Origin: Brienomyrus brachyistius
Lineage: Eukaryota; Chordata; Actinopteri; Osteoglossiformes; Mormyridae
Length of the DNA: 64,000 bases
Reading direction: 5' to 3'
Assembly: GCF_023856365.1 (NCBI RefSeq)
Contig: NC_064549.1
Location: 7,085,608 to 7,149,607 of the forward strand
Numbering within the stretch: the stretch's first letter is position 1; each line of letters starts with the position of its first letter. The translations under genes and the position numbers were made by a program. Under the pieces are notes generated by a model that worked only from the letters and a program-made list of their open reading frames with translations, had not been told where the DNA came from and ran no database searches. Positions 36,331 to 48,100 of this stretch are shown here, one piece after another.

Positions 36331-37895
36331 CTGATCACTACCCACCCCCCTCTTCCCATCAGCAAAAATTACAATCGACACATTGTAACATCACTACCTC
36401 TGGATTTACTAGTTAGTAATTTCAGACAACCACGAAGTAATCAGAATGCATTTTATTTGAAACAATATACATATCAATTGCAAATCAATCCAAAACACAG
36501 ACATCAGCCTACAGTAAGTGGCCACATAGCTACATAACGCAATTACATCATACATGTTCAAAGAATATAAAGAGTTAAAGTCATGCCCTAGTAGTAGGCC
36601 TAATTTTCGGAGTAATCTGGCTGTAGATTGTGCAGTCCTGGGCAGAAATTCTGAAAGTGACACATAATGAGTGTGATAACAATGCAATATATACATAAAA
36701 TATTGCTCCCCAATAATGGTTACACATCTTAAGGTGCACTGATGACGTGGCATGTGGGAGCTCTGACTGCAAATTGTCTAACGTCACAGCACCGTTCGAA
36801 AGCCTTGTCTCCCTGGCTTTTGTGTACCATCCCTTAAATATCTAACGAGGTGATAAGTGTTCCCGTTAAATAATGATACTGTGGTGGGATGCCTAGTTAA
36901 TCCTTTCGCTTCACTGTTCCAATAGGGCTGCTGGAGTCTGCTCAGAGTCTGTAAATCTTAGTTATTTAGGGGTGGCGTGTGGGTTAAGACTCTTTGCCCG
37001 TGATCGGAAGGTCTCCGTGCCAATTCTGTAGCTGGTAGAATGATTATGCCTGAGACAGAACTAAACTGAGACAGAGGAGTGGGAAGAGAGGGGGAGTGTA
37101 AACAACAGCTTTCTGAGCAGGAATCTTGATTATTAGCTCCTTACAAAACAAATGGGTGGTACTATGTGAGATATCACTACACAAACAGACATTATTGAAG
37201 TGATGTTGCATTTCTCTGTTATGTAAGGATATTGGTAAGGGCAGCATAGCATATATATGGGAAAGTTGACAGAATAAGTTTATATAATAGTATTATTAGA
37301 ATTTTTATGTAAAATTTTAGCAAATAACAAATGGAAAACGTGCCCGTGCTGATATTTGTACCTTTGCTTCTGGCTATAGTGTAATATGTCATGCTTCACT
37401 ACATGATTTTACAAATTTTGCAAATTTTAACCATTTTATCTGACCTGTGAAGCAGTTATGTAGAGGGTGAAGAGTGATTCATACTTTTGTTGCTAATATT
37501 TCATCTTGATTGAATAATATATCTTATGTATTTCAGTAGCTATTAGGTGGTTTTGCCCCTTGGCTGGCAAAGTTGGAATCTCTCCTTCCTGCTGCATACA
37601 GCATTCAGACGTCCTCATTAGTGCTACATTATACCAGTGCACCAATATTGCTTCTGACAGATTTCACACATTTAAGTTTTTCTGGTTGTTAAAAAGTAGC
37701 AACAGTATTTCAGCCAAATACCATGAGGGACTCAAATGAGGGACCCGGGCCCTAAGCTTACACATAGGTTAATTACCTCAAATTTTTCTGTTATTGAAAA
37801 GAAAATCATGTACATTTGTTATTTTTATAAACATGGTTCTGTGGTTCATGATTCACAGTACTGTCTTCATATATTTTAAAAATAGTAAACAGTAA
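36331..37895. other. no recognised feature
   Basis: Non-coding sequence. Confidence 0.45.
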
Positions 37896-37897
37896 AG

Positions 37898-38213
37898 TAG
37901 GAGTGGCATGGTGGTTAGCATTGAGGCCTGACACATCGAGGATCTGGGTTCCGCCAGGGTTCCGTGTGTGTTCTCCCCATGTCATTGTGGGGTTTCCTAC
38001 CGGTACTCCAGTCTGTCCTCCCCCCCACTGTCCAAGAACATGTTGAGGCTAATTGGAGTTGCCAAATTGCCCCTACGTGTGTGTGTGTGTGCCCTGTGTG
38101 GGATGGGTATCCCATCCTTGGGTTGCTCCCTGCCTTGTTCCCGTAAATAGGCTCCAGACCCCCCCATTACCTTGAATAGGATGAGCAGTTTCAGAAGATG
38201 GATGGATGGCTAT
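37898..38213 (+). repeat. family-1 SINE, + strand, near full length
   Basis: GTGGCATGGTGGTTAGCATT (head), GTGTGTTCTCCCCATGTCAT, CCAAGAACATGTTGAGGCTA, CCCATCCTTGGGTTGCTCCC, ACCTTGAATAGGATGAGCAG and a GGATGGATGG tail. One of the best-preserved copies. Confidence 0.78.
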
Positions 38214-40456
38214 GTAAAGTTCTGTAATGAACTGGCATCCAATCCAGAGAATAGCCTGCCTAGTGTAATCAGATGTGTTTGTCGTATTTTTCTAAATAAA
38301 TCACATTTTCGTAATATTCATGGATAAAAAATGGAAAATCCAAAATAACGTGATTCCTTTAATTTATGGCATAGCCATATTATTAATCTCTGTTATTAAT
38401 TATAGAATATTTTTGCATGAGCATCGTACCTGCAGGAAAGTGGTGGTTGGGGGGGGGGGGGGGGCATCAATAATAAACAGCAAAATAAATAATAGCGATC
38501 CTTGTGTAATTTGTGTATCATAGTTTTTATACTTAAATTCTTATAGCAGGTGAACAATCCGAAGAATATATGTATATAAGTTTTTTTGAATTGTATTTCT
38601 TTCTCAGAAAATGAAAGTGTGATTTATACCCAATATTTCAAATTTCACTTGAGAACTCATTTGTTTTAGATAAATAGTGTACAGTTTGTGTGTATTATAT
38701 TTGCAGACCCAATAAATTATGCTTAATGTGCCATTTCCCTTCCTTTGGGGATGCTGCTTGTCTGGTACATTCTGCTGCTGCTCTTTCAGTCTCAGTCTGG
38801 GCCCTATTTCCAACTTAACTTTCTTGCTAGATTTGCCATTATTTTACATTCATTCAGCATTTTATGAAAGGGCACAGCAAAACATTTAGCAGCTATATAA
38901 GCAGACCTTAGGAACTTTTCTATGCTCACTGTGACTCTCTACCCACTGGGTGTGCAAGCTGAGATTTAGTGACCTTGCATTTGCCAACTGTTTACAATAG
39001 AAAGTATGCTAATATATCAACTAATAAAACAACATTTTAGAACTAATATTTTAAGTGACTTAATGGTCTTAGTTACTGCACAGGAAGATCAGAGTCCTTA
39101 ATCAATCTATTCTTCATCGGATTTGTACGTCACACCCATAAAGTAGCAGTTCTTCCATCAAAGACAAAATTAGTGAGTGCCTTGTAAATTTTCCTACGAC
39201 TGGTTTGCTATCTCTAAACGCAGAAAGGCATACAATCCAGTTATAGATTAAATGCCTAGGGGACAGTTCCTATTAAGAAATGGAAGCTTTGGAGAATGAG
39301 GATCGAGAAGTGTACAATACTTCATACATAGAATTCGGCCTTTAATTGGTCCTTGTCATTCCCGAGTTCCCCCACGGCCTCGCGTTGAACCCAGAACATT
39401 GCTTATTCTCATATCTACAGCTACATTCTTATTACTGTTTATAAACAGAACTAAGCTTTATTGCTTGTTTCCGAGTGTAAGCCAAGGCATGGTTAATTAT
39501 ACTGACTGTCCCTGTCTTACAGTTCTGATCCGACAGACAGATTGCACATCCAAATGGGCGTATGTCAGAATAGGGTAACGGTACTGGATTTTCCATGGGA
39601 GAATGAGACTGGAGATGCGTAGAGGTTGGGATGCTCACACCTCCATGCAGTGTAATACTTTCCCATAGCAACTATCATACAGTGGTCAGCGCACACTAGG
39701 TAGCAACGCACTGTGTGTGTGCGTGTCGACCACCCAAAATTTATTTTTACATGTATTTACTTTTATTTATTCATTCATATATTTTTTTCACTTGTCGTAT
39801 GTGTGAGTGATCATACAGTAAGTCATGTCGGTCGCAAGTAAATCTGCAGTGTTACCCTTTGTTAATGTTGCCATGGTTTTGTCTGCTTTCTGATAAAGGT
39901 TCCTGATCAGTCAGCTCACTTGTCTGACCAAGCTGACAGTTTGTGTCTTTTCTGTACTTCAGTAAGTTTTCATCTTTCCAGAGAGCGGGAAGCTCTGATC
40001 TAAGACTCACTTCAATTGATTCTGAGAGTGAGGGCCGCAGATTACGAATAGACTGAGACGCAGCTAATGACAGAAATGGCAGAAAACCAGACAAGAGGGA
40101 GTTTGTGTGTTATGAGTTCGAAAAATTAAAAGATTGCGTTTACCATCAGTCAAGGTATAATTACTGTATATTTACACTTTCAAGGGTTTTTTTGGTGCTG
40201 TACAACAGTTTTACTTTACGCAGTGTACCCACTATTGATGGAATGTAAAATGTTTCGCATGGCCCAGTTTTTCTGGAGAATTTTTAATTTTAATCAACAG
40301 TGTGAAGTAGCAAATTTTTATAACTGGAATAACAAATATATGATTTTATATAAGCTCTATATATAGATTGGCCGTACAGTATTCTTTTGACTCTTGAGTT
40401 AATTTCATGGCATTTATTTTACAGTTGTGTTGGATTCTCCATCTCTCCATAAACAG
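38214..40456. other. no recognised feature upstream of the lsamp exon
   Basis: Includes a 16-G run at 38449-38464. No exon-like or repeat signal was recognised. Confidence 0.45.
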
Positions 40457-40689
40457 GTGTTACGTGGATGACAAAGTATCCAAGGTGGCTTGGCTCAACC
40501 GCTCTAACATCATCTTTGCTGGGGAAGACAAATGGTCCCTGGATCCACGAGTGGACCTTGTCACCAAGGGTCAGCTGGAATATAGCCTACGAATCCAGAA
40601 GGTGGACGTGTATGATGAAGGTCCCTACACCTGCTCCATCCAGACTAAACAACAGCCAAAGACCTCTCAGGTCTATCTTATAGTTCAAG
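40457..40689 (+). CDS. lsamp: LSAMP-like IgLON exon encoding most of Ig domain 1 (exon 2 of the human-type layout)
   Basis: This internal coding exon of 233 bp belongs to an IgLON adhesion protein, a GPI-anchored neuronal surface protein with three Ig domains. The acceptor is AAACAG at 40451-40456, preceded by a pyrimidine-rich stretch, and the donor is GTAGGC from 40690. The translation holds the Ig1 landmarks: the first Cys (CYVDDK), the core Trp in VAWLNRS, which contains an NRS N-glycosylation sequon, then [19 protein letters not shown] and the second Cys in [11 protein letters not shown], ending [26 protein letters not shown] and [10 protein letters not shown] agree with LSAMP better than with OPCML, NTM, NEGR1 or IGLON5 as I remember them; this paralog choice is inference. 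The exon starts one base before the TGT codon and ends with one base of a Val codon, matching the next exon. The signal-peptide exon must lie upstream of the window. A foldback MITE begins 24 bp after the donor. Confidence 0.93.
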
Positions 40690-40712
40690 GTAGGCTAATA
40701 ACTAGCTTATGA

Positions 40713-40880
40713 ACAGGGTTGGGTGAATCAGGTCCAGAGAGTAAAAGTCCAGCCCGGGGTTTTGTTTCAACCAACCAATTGAGCGTAAAGAGTCACAGTC
40801 ACACAGTACTCAACTGGTTGGTTGAAACGAAATCTCGGTCTGGACTTTTACTCTCTGTACCTGAATTTCCCAACTCTGCT
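40713..40880. mobile_element. palindromic MITE family P, copy D, next to the lsamp splice donor
   Basis: AGGGTTGGGTGAATCAGGTC, AGAGAGTAAAAGTCCAGCCC and GTTTCAACCAACCA pair with TGGTTGGTTGAAACGAAATC, GGACTTTTACTCTCT and ACCTGAATTTCCCAACTCT. The centre is TAAAGAGTCACAGTCAC. This is the best-preserved full-length copy and starts 24 bp after the exon end at 40689. Confidence 0.88.
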
Positions 40881-41321
40881 TATGAAACAACTTATTTCAA
40901 TGTTTTCTGTATTGTTTTATGATTTTCTGTTAATATAGTTTATATTGATTAATGTTTATTTGTGTCAGTTACTTCAGTTTTGTCAGTCATATTTGGGAAT
41001 ACAATCGGCCAACCAGTTCTGCATTCACGTATTCAACCGACTGAATATTCCAAAAATAAATATTTTTAAAAATCACCCAGAGAGTTCCAAAAAGCAAAAC
41101 TTAAATTTGCCACGAGCTGAGCACTACGCTGGAGGGGTAATTTTGGGGGATTATCATAATTTTCAGTCGGACGTGGGGGCAGCTGAACGTGGCTTCGTTC
41201 ATTTTTTCCCACCCGTAGCATACTGGTTTGCCGTATCGGTGAGGCAGAATGGCAGATACTCGCCTTTCTCGCTGACCCGCAGGGCTCTATTGTGCTGATT
41301 ACGAAGGACGCTGGTTAAAAT

Positions 41322-41371
41322 GCGGCAGGCCTACAGGTCTGCGGTAGGCCTACAGGTCTGCAGTAGGCCTA
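41322..41371 (+). repeat. 19-bp tandem repeat, about 2.6 copies
   Basis: GTAGGCCTACAGGTCTGCG-like units follow one another from 41322; AGGCCT is conserved in each. Confidence 0.85.
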
Positions 41372-41454
41372 TATGATCTTTAGACTATTTTACATTACCA
41401 AGTTATTTATTTGCCTGCTGTATTTTCTCTTGCTATTTGCAGTGTATTAGATAT

Positions 41455-41526
41455 CTCAAGTAATCTACAGATTACATGGGGGGGTCCTGGAACCAATTCC
41501 CCATGGATATGGGGGGGCCGACTGTA
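41455..41526 (-). mobile_element. possible pogo/Tigger-like terminus
   Basis: On the minus strand ACAGTCGGCCCCCCCATATC, CATGGGGAATTGGTTCCAGG and ACCCCCCCATGTAATC resemble Tigger-type ends (CAGT.GGCCCTCC.TATCC.. with GGATTGGTTCCAGGACC). No second end was identified. Confidence 0.4.
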
Positions 41527-41529
41527 TAA

Positions 41530-41690
41530 CCATACTGCCTATATCCATCCATCCATCCATCCATCCATCCATCCATTTTCCAAACCGCTTATCCGACTGG
41601 GTCGCGGCGGGTCCGGAGCCTATCCCGGAATCAATGGGCATGAGGCAGGGAACAACCTAGAATGGGGGGCCAGCCCATCGCAGTACTGCC
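41530..41690 (-). repeat. family-1 SINE 3' half, minus strand, with (CATC)n
   Basis: (CATC)n at about 41532-41577, then AAACCGCTTATCCGACTGGG, GTCGCGGCGGGTCCGGAGCC, CATGAGGCAGGGAACAACCT and GGCCAGCCCATCGCA. Little diverged from the copy at 61205, suggesting recent activity. Confidence 0.78.
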
Positions 41691-41706
41691 TATATCTTTC
41701 TGTTTA

Positions 41707-41709
41707 TTA

Positions 41710-41742
<33 letters not shown>
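41707..41742 (+). repeat. (ATT)n microsatellite
   Basis: About 11 ATT units. Confidence 0.93.
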
Positions 41743-41744
<2 letters not shown>

Positions 41745-43327
41745 CTCGACAACTTATACTGTACATGTTGGCAATTCTTTCCCATTTGTGGGTAACCTTA
41801 ACACTACAGTATAATTCTAAAATAATACTTAGACCTGTACACTAGAAAAATTTGACGAAAAAAAGCAGTTTTTTTGTTCATTTTTTGTCAGTTACACAAT
41901 AATCTTTTACATTGTAAGATTACGTGCTTCTCCGTATTTATTATCATCTGCCATTTAACTGGTGAAATGAATGTCTTCTAGTGGGTGCTGGTCAGAATTA
42001 TAACACTTGCCCATTATAACATATGCCCATAGTCTAGTGACAGTTCATTACCACATTAGCTTCGCTATCTACAGTATAGTGGGGCACAGGCTAAGTAAAG
42101 AAAGATTACTGTGCAATGCTTTAGCATTTAGAGTATCACAGATTATACATCTCAGTGAAATTAAACTAAAATGACCCTTGCCTCCATTAAAGAGAAATAA
42201 GCAGCATATACCCAAATAATTTAGAATACAGATATATAACATTTCAGTTCCATGCACTTCAATTCATCAATTGAAACAACATAATTTACCTGGAATCCAG
42301 TTTAAAGTTACCTTTTTTTGCCAAAGTGTTACAAAACTTTCTAAGGGTTAAATTAACAAAAGGATTTTTGTCTCAACTTCGTTTATTAGACAGTAAACAT
42401 GGAAGCTGCAGTCCGTGAAGAATTGTTATTTTTATTTTTGCATATTTGGCTTAAAATTTAATCAGATCTTCTTGTAAGTAATAAAAATAGAAAACCCAAT
42501 AAAAATAGCACACAAAATGTTACGCATACAAAATTATGCAACGCTGAATGTCCATGTTGGAACACATATGTGAAGCTGTGCTTTCAGTAATCCCCTTGAG
42601 CTGCAATAACTTCAACCAAAGGTACAGTAACACTTAGGCCATTCAGTTGAGCCTGACAAAGGCATTTGGCATTAATGAAGAGATGTTTTCCTAATTGTAA
42701 AAAGCTGACCATTTGTTAGTTTTAAATTGAGATGCCTAAATATTTAGGATACAGTCGATCAAAATACTTTTTTCTCAAATGTCGTCTCACAAATGCGGGA
42801 AAGTAAAAAACCTCTGCCAGGAATGACTGAATTAAGTCATTTTGAATTCTGACTTACCATTATGACATACAGTATGTTTTGAAAATATTTTGATGTGCAC
42901 ATTAATGATCTTTCACATTGTCATTTTTATTATTTTCAATATTTTGCATGCTTGCACGCTGCTACATGTTCTTCTGCAGTGTACACGCACTGTGCACGTG
43001 CCTATGTAGGGGCATGTCACTATCTTGATAACACACCCTTTAAATAAAAGTTAAATACTGCACCATTGACTTTTCACCAGGTTTTCGTTGGTCAATAACA
43101 CAGTCACATTCTGCTGGCTGAAGATAACGATGTGCCAACAACACACCTGATTCCACCTCATTTTAAGACATAAGACATAAGATACGCTCATGTGTGCTCA
43201 GATGGGCACGAGTACATTTGCTAATTAATCAACGTGGGTGCTAGACAGCAAAGTGACTGATGCATTGGGTCAATGCTAGCAAAGACATTTGGGCCACACA
43301 TGGCACCACTTTGCACCAGATGTAAAA
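41745..43327. other. no recognised feature
   Basis: AT-rich intronic sequence. Confidence 0.45.
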
Positions 43328-43690
43328 TAGGGCCCAATAACTCAAAAACTATTTGATAGATCCTTTTCAAATGCATTGTTTGGGTGACAAATTTGAAGGG
43401 ATCAAATGCTGATAGACCCCAAAACTGACGTAGTGCTGCTTAGCGGCAGCAAAGGGAAGGGTGAGAGCAGACGACATTTGACCTTGTGAATGTGAATTGA
43501 TGGGTCTTATTACTGCTTTGGAAAAACAGTATATGGAGGAATGTGAATACCTGATTTCATTTTCAGACAAACCGATGAAAAAAAAGATAAAATTGTGCTG
43601 TGTGGCAGCAAAAGAAGAAAACAATACCTCTAAAAGTGTTTTACAGATTTTTTTCAAACATTGCAAGCATACAGCATGGGTGAGAAACTT
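43328..43690 (+). repeat. repeat block R, second location
   Basis: AACTCAAAAACTATTTGATAG (43338), CACAATGTGGAT-like and CCCCAAAACTG units, AGGGTGAGAGCAGACGACAT and TCTAAAAGTGTTTTACAGAT (43630) match block R at 21905-22725. It ends abruptly at a Tc1 relic. Confidence 0.7.
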
Positions 43691-44225
43691 CTTCTTTCTT
43701 GAGGCTTCTCCATACCGGAACTGTCCTAGATGTGAAAAAGACAGTGAAGGTGGACTCATCAGAGAACAATTCATGTTTCACATTGTCCACAGCCCAAGAT
43801 TCGTGCTACTGGTACCATTGAAACAGATTAAGCAAAGGTTTGGCTATAGCAGCCTGACCATGAATAATGACCCTGTGGAGCTACTGACCAACAGTTCTGA
43901 TGGAAACAGGACAGTCGAGATGCGCATTTATTCTGCAGTTGGGCAGCTGTAGTTCGATGTTTTTTGGATACAGTCCGCGTTAGTGCTTGGGGATCCCTTT
44001 CAGATAGCTTCCTCTTGGATCCACAGTTGGATGTGATCCATTCTTCATGGTGGTATGCCAACATTACCCTGGAGATCGTGGCTCTCGATGCACCACAAGG
44101 CCATGCTGTCTTGATCACAGATGAGCCAGCAAGCTTCACACAAACAATTTGTCTGATATGTCTCCTATTATGCTCCTGCTGGATTTTATCTCAAGATATG
44201 CACACCCTAACCCCACACCTGTTGT
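43690..44225 (-). pseudogene. decayed Tc1-like transposase, minus strand
   Basis: Minus-strand reading gives a Tc1 DNA-binding region (ASRATISRVM, KRKLSERDPQALTRTVSKKH, RTTAAQLQ, about 43950-44100). After frame changes it gives the catalytic-region piece HELFSDESTFTVFFTSR (about 43715-43770), which contains the first Asp context W/FSDES. The block between these two regions is much shorter than in intact elements, and stops interrupt the frame. The gene is inactive. Confidence 0.75.
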
Positions 44226-44285
44226 GACAGGACTGCATTACATGACAGGAAGAGGGGGTAGAAAAACAGCTGCAAAAAATATATG

Positions 44286-44668
44286 TTGTTTGTGGTGCAC
44301 CAACGTGAAAATTTTGACCAATACCGATTTCCCTGTTACATTTTTGTCTAATATCGCCACTTGACAATCAGAAGAGGTGGGGATGAAAGCTTGTTACATC
44401 ATGTTTTTTCTTTAATCTACAGGTTAATTTAAGATTTAATAATAAATTGTAAACATGCTACAGGTCAGTACCTTGAACCCTCATCTAAGTGATGAAGAAG
44501 CCGAAGAAATCCCTCATCCTCTGCTATGGAAAATGACTGATCCTCCAATCAATCGTTTTCTTTTTTTCAATAGTCTTTAGCTCTGGCTAAATACTGAATA
44601 CTGATAAAGTTTATACAGTATATTGTCCATGAATATCGGCATGTTAACGGATATATTGTGCATGTCTA
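44286..44668. mobile_element. probable hAT-like non-autonomous relic
   Basis: Left GGTGCACCAACGTGAAAATT, ACCAATACCGAT; right CATGAATATCGGCATG, GATATATTGTGCATG. This resembles fish hAT-derived repeats whose ends read ATATCGGCCGATATATCGTGCAT. Strongly diverged. Confidence 0.45.
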
Positions 44669-44939
44669 CATGTTGGTTGTTCCAATTTTATTTGTAATGC
44701 AAAAAAATAATGAAGAGAGAAATATGTCGTTCAAGACCCGTGTGAGACAATTACGATCCCGATTCTGAGTGAAAAAAATAGTGGTTCATAATTTAGGCAG
44801 AATTGAACAGACCTACTCATGTTATGTTTCTACTGCAGACATAATGAAGCAAAAAAAGTAAATAAATTATTTTAGCCAAATAAGAAGTCTGACAAGGGTA
44901 TGCACCTGCAGACACCCATGCATGTTATATATACATATG

Positions 44940-45198
44940 CTAGGATGCAGTACAAATTAAAACCATACATTTTTCTCAGTAGCCTGAGGGTGATTGTTTG
45001 CCAGTTCCTGGTTTCCATAGTTACCAGCTGCTTTTAATTACACTGCACGAGGTGGTAAGGTTAAAAGTTGGAAGTGCAGTGCTACAGATTGTCCTGAGTG
45101 TGAATGCTTGGGCTTGGTAGGCTGTGTAACATCAAAGGCCATGCAACTGGTTTCTTGCTGATTTCATCTTAGTCCAGTTAGTGGGTTTTTGTAGTTGA
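44940..45198 (+). promoter_or_regulatory. presumed proximal promoter / 5' UTR of the nested gene
   Basis: This is the non-repetitive stretch between a hAT-like relic and the start codon. It has E-box type CANNTG motifs (CAGCTG near 45027, CAACTG near 45146) and a weak AT-rich motif (TTAAAAG near 45060) but no convincing TATA box. E-boxes are common by chance, so no regulator is assigned. The transcription start cannot be placed. Confidence 0.3.
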
Positions 45199-48100
45199 AT
45201 GATGGCTCTTGGACTTACCTTAATGTAAGTTGTGCTTCACAAAAAGCTATGATGAAGTGTGGTACTGTTATGAGGTTTTAACTGCTGATAGTAACTGGCT
45301 TTTTGCCTCTTCTACAGGGTGCTCTACATGTTGGCAGTTTGCTATACTGCTGTAGGACTAAGTAAGTGCTATGGGAATGTTTGCTGGTGGGGCTGGTTGG
45401 AGAAGCCTTAATGGGATTAGTCTACTCATTGGCATGATGGTAACATTCCAGATCTTGTGCCTTTTTGCCTCTAGGTGTTGGCTTTGACCTTCCTACAAAA
45501 TATGACCAGCAGAGTGGATCTGCTGGCAGCAGCTCTTGGCCCAGGGAGTTACAAGTGGCAACAACCACTTGTGGCTCTGATCAAGGCAAAGGTTCCTACC
45601 CCACTGGTTCAATGCCAGGGTCTTGGCAAGGCCTAACTGGTGTCCAGGGAGTTGGTCCTCAGAAGGGCTACCCTGCTGGCCAGGGGCTTGTATTGCAGCA
45701 AGGCTTCACTGTTGACCAGCAGCCAGGGTCTCAAAAGGGCTTTTCCACTGGCCAGGGCCTACCTGGTGTCCAGCAACTACTGCCTCAATCTGGCTACCCT
45801 GTTAGCCAAGGCCTAGCTGGTGTCCAGCAGCTGGGGTCTCAGCAGAAGGGCTTTTCCACTGGCCAGGGCCCATCTGGTGTCAAGCAACTAGGACCTCAGC
45901 AAGGCCTATCTGCTCTCCTTCAGCTACCATGTCAGAAGGGCTTCTCCACTGGCCAGAGCCTACCTGGGGTCCAGCAACTACTGCCTCAACCAGGCTACCC
46001 TACTGGCCAAGGTTTAGCTTCTCAGCAAGGCCTAGCTGGTGTCCTGCAGCCAGGGTCTCAGCAGAAGGGCTTCTCCACTGGCCAGAGCCTACCTGGGGTC
46101 CAGCAACTACTGCCTCAACCAGGCTACCCTACTGGCCAAGGTTTAGCTTCTCAGCAAGGCCTAGCTGGTGTCCCGCAGCCAGGGTCTCAGCAGAAGGGCT
46201 TCTCCACTGGCCAGAGCCTACCTGGGGTCCAGCAACTACTGCCTCAACCAGGCTACCCTACTGGCCAAGGTTTAGCTTCTCAGCAAGGCCTAGCTGGTGT
46301 CCCGCAGCCAGGGTCTCAGCAGAAGGGCTTCTCCACTGGCCAGAGCCTACCTGGGGTCCAGCAACTACTGCCTCAACCAGGCTACCCTACTGGCCAAGGT
46401 TTAGCTTCTCAGCAAGGCCTAGCTGGTGTCCCGCAGCCAGGGTCTCAGAAGGGCTTTTCCACTGGCCAGGGGCTAGTTTCTCAGCCAGGCCTAACCCCTG
46501 TCCAACAGTTCGGATCTTGGAATTGCCCCACTGTCTCAAATCTAGGCTTTTTGCAGAGTTACCCTAGTGTCCAGCCTAGTTTTGTTGGCCGCTATGCTTC
46601 CACAGTATATGTGGCCTCTGCTGGGCCAGGGTCTCAGAAGGGATTCCCCGCTGGCCAGGGCCTACCTGGTGTCCAGCAGCCAGGGTTTCAGAAGGGATTC
46701 CCCGCTAGCCAGGGCCTACCTGGTGTCCAGCAGCCAGGACCTCAACCAGGCTACCCTGCTGGCCAGGGCCTGCCTGGTGTCCAGCAGCCAGGGTTTCAAA
46801 AGGGCTTCCCTGTATACCAGGGCCTGCCAGGTGTCCAGCAGCCAGGGCCTCAACCAGGCTACCCTGCTGGCCAGGGCCTACCAGGTGTCCAGCAGCCAGG
46901 GCCTCAACCAGGCTTCCCCGCTGGCCAGGGCCTACCTGGTGTCCAGCAGCCAGGGTTTCAAAAGGGATTCCCCGCTGGCCAGGGCCTACCTGGTGTCCAG
47001 CAGCCAGGACCTCAACCAGGCTACCCTGCTGGCCAGGGCCTGCCTGGTGTCCAGCAGCCAGGGTTTCAAAAGGGTTTCCCTGTATACCAGGGCCTGCCAG
47101 GCGTCCAGCAGCCAGGGCCTCAACCAGGCTACCCCGCTGGCCAGGGCCTGCCTGGTGTCCAGCAGCCAGGGTTTCAAAAGGGTTTCCCTGTATACCAGGG
47201 CCTGCCAGGCGTCCAGCAGCCAGGGCCTCAACCAGGCTACCCCGCTGGCCAGGGCCTACCAGGTGTCCAGCAGCCAGGGCCTCAACCAGGCTACCCCGCT
47301 GGCCAGGGCCTACCAGGTGTCCAGCAGCCAGGGTTTCAAAAGGGTTTCCCTGTATACCAGGGCCTGCCAGGCGTCCAGCAGCCAGGGTTTCAGAAAGGGT
47401 TCCCCGCTGGCCAGGGCCTGCCTGGTGTCCAGCAGCCAGGGTTTCAGAAAGGGTTCCCCGCTGGCCAGGGCCTACCTAGTGTCCAGCAGCCAGGGCCTCA
47501 ACCAGGCTACCCCGCTGGCCAAGACCTAGCTGGTGTCCAGCAGCCAGGGTTTCAAAAGGGATTCCCCACTGGCCAGGGCCTACCTGGTGTCCAGCAGCCA
47601 GGGTTTCAGAAAGGGTTCCCTGCTGGCCAGGGCCTACCTAGTGTCCAGCAGCCAGGGCCTCAACCAAGCTACCCCGCTGGCCAAGACCTAGCTGGTGTCC
47701 AGCAGCCAGGGTTTCAAAAGGGATTCCCCACTGGCCAGGGCCTACCTGGTGTCCAGCAGCCAGGGCCTCAACCAGGCTACCCCGCTGGCCAGGGCCTGCC
47801 TGGTGTCCAGCAGCCAGGGTTTCAGAAAGGGTTCCCTGCTAGCCAGGGCCTACCTGGTGTCCAGCAGCCAGGGCCTCAACCAGGCTACCCCGCTGGCCAG
47901 GGCCTGCCTGGTGTCCAGCAGCCAGAATCTCAGAAAAGTCTACCCAGTGTCCAGGGACAAGGGTCTCAGCAGGGCAACTGCAGTACTGGGCCCCTAAACC
48001 AAAAAGCTGTGGGGTCTTGGCTAGGCTACCCCAGTGCCCAGGGTCTAGGATCCCTGCAGAATTCTGGCACCTCAGGTACCTTGGTTTCTAACAAGGTTCC

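Larger units (their letters stand above)
1..40456 (+). other. lsamp: lsamp intron 1, partial (inferred)
   Basis: No IgLON exon is visible upstream of 40457. IgLON genes have very long first introns, so this stretch is inferred to be intron. It is dominated by decayed transposons, listed separately, and short chance reading frames. Confidence 0.7.

Noticed and set aside
40425..40456. Upstream acceptor (TTTTACAG ending at 40424) for the lsamp Ig1 exon
   Set aside because: It would add 32 nt and break the reading frame; the AAACAG acceptor at 40456 gives the conserved IgLON exon boundary and phase.
45929..47997. Several long open frames in other + frames and on the minus strand (e.g. 46567-47529, 46986-47231 minus) as separate genes
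   Set aside because: They exist only because the coding repeats have lengths divisible by three; they lack signal peptides, splice context or domains and shadow the main frame.
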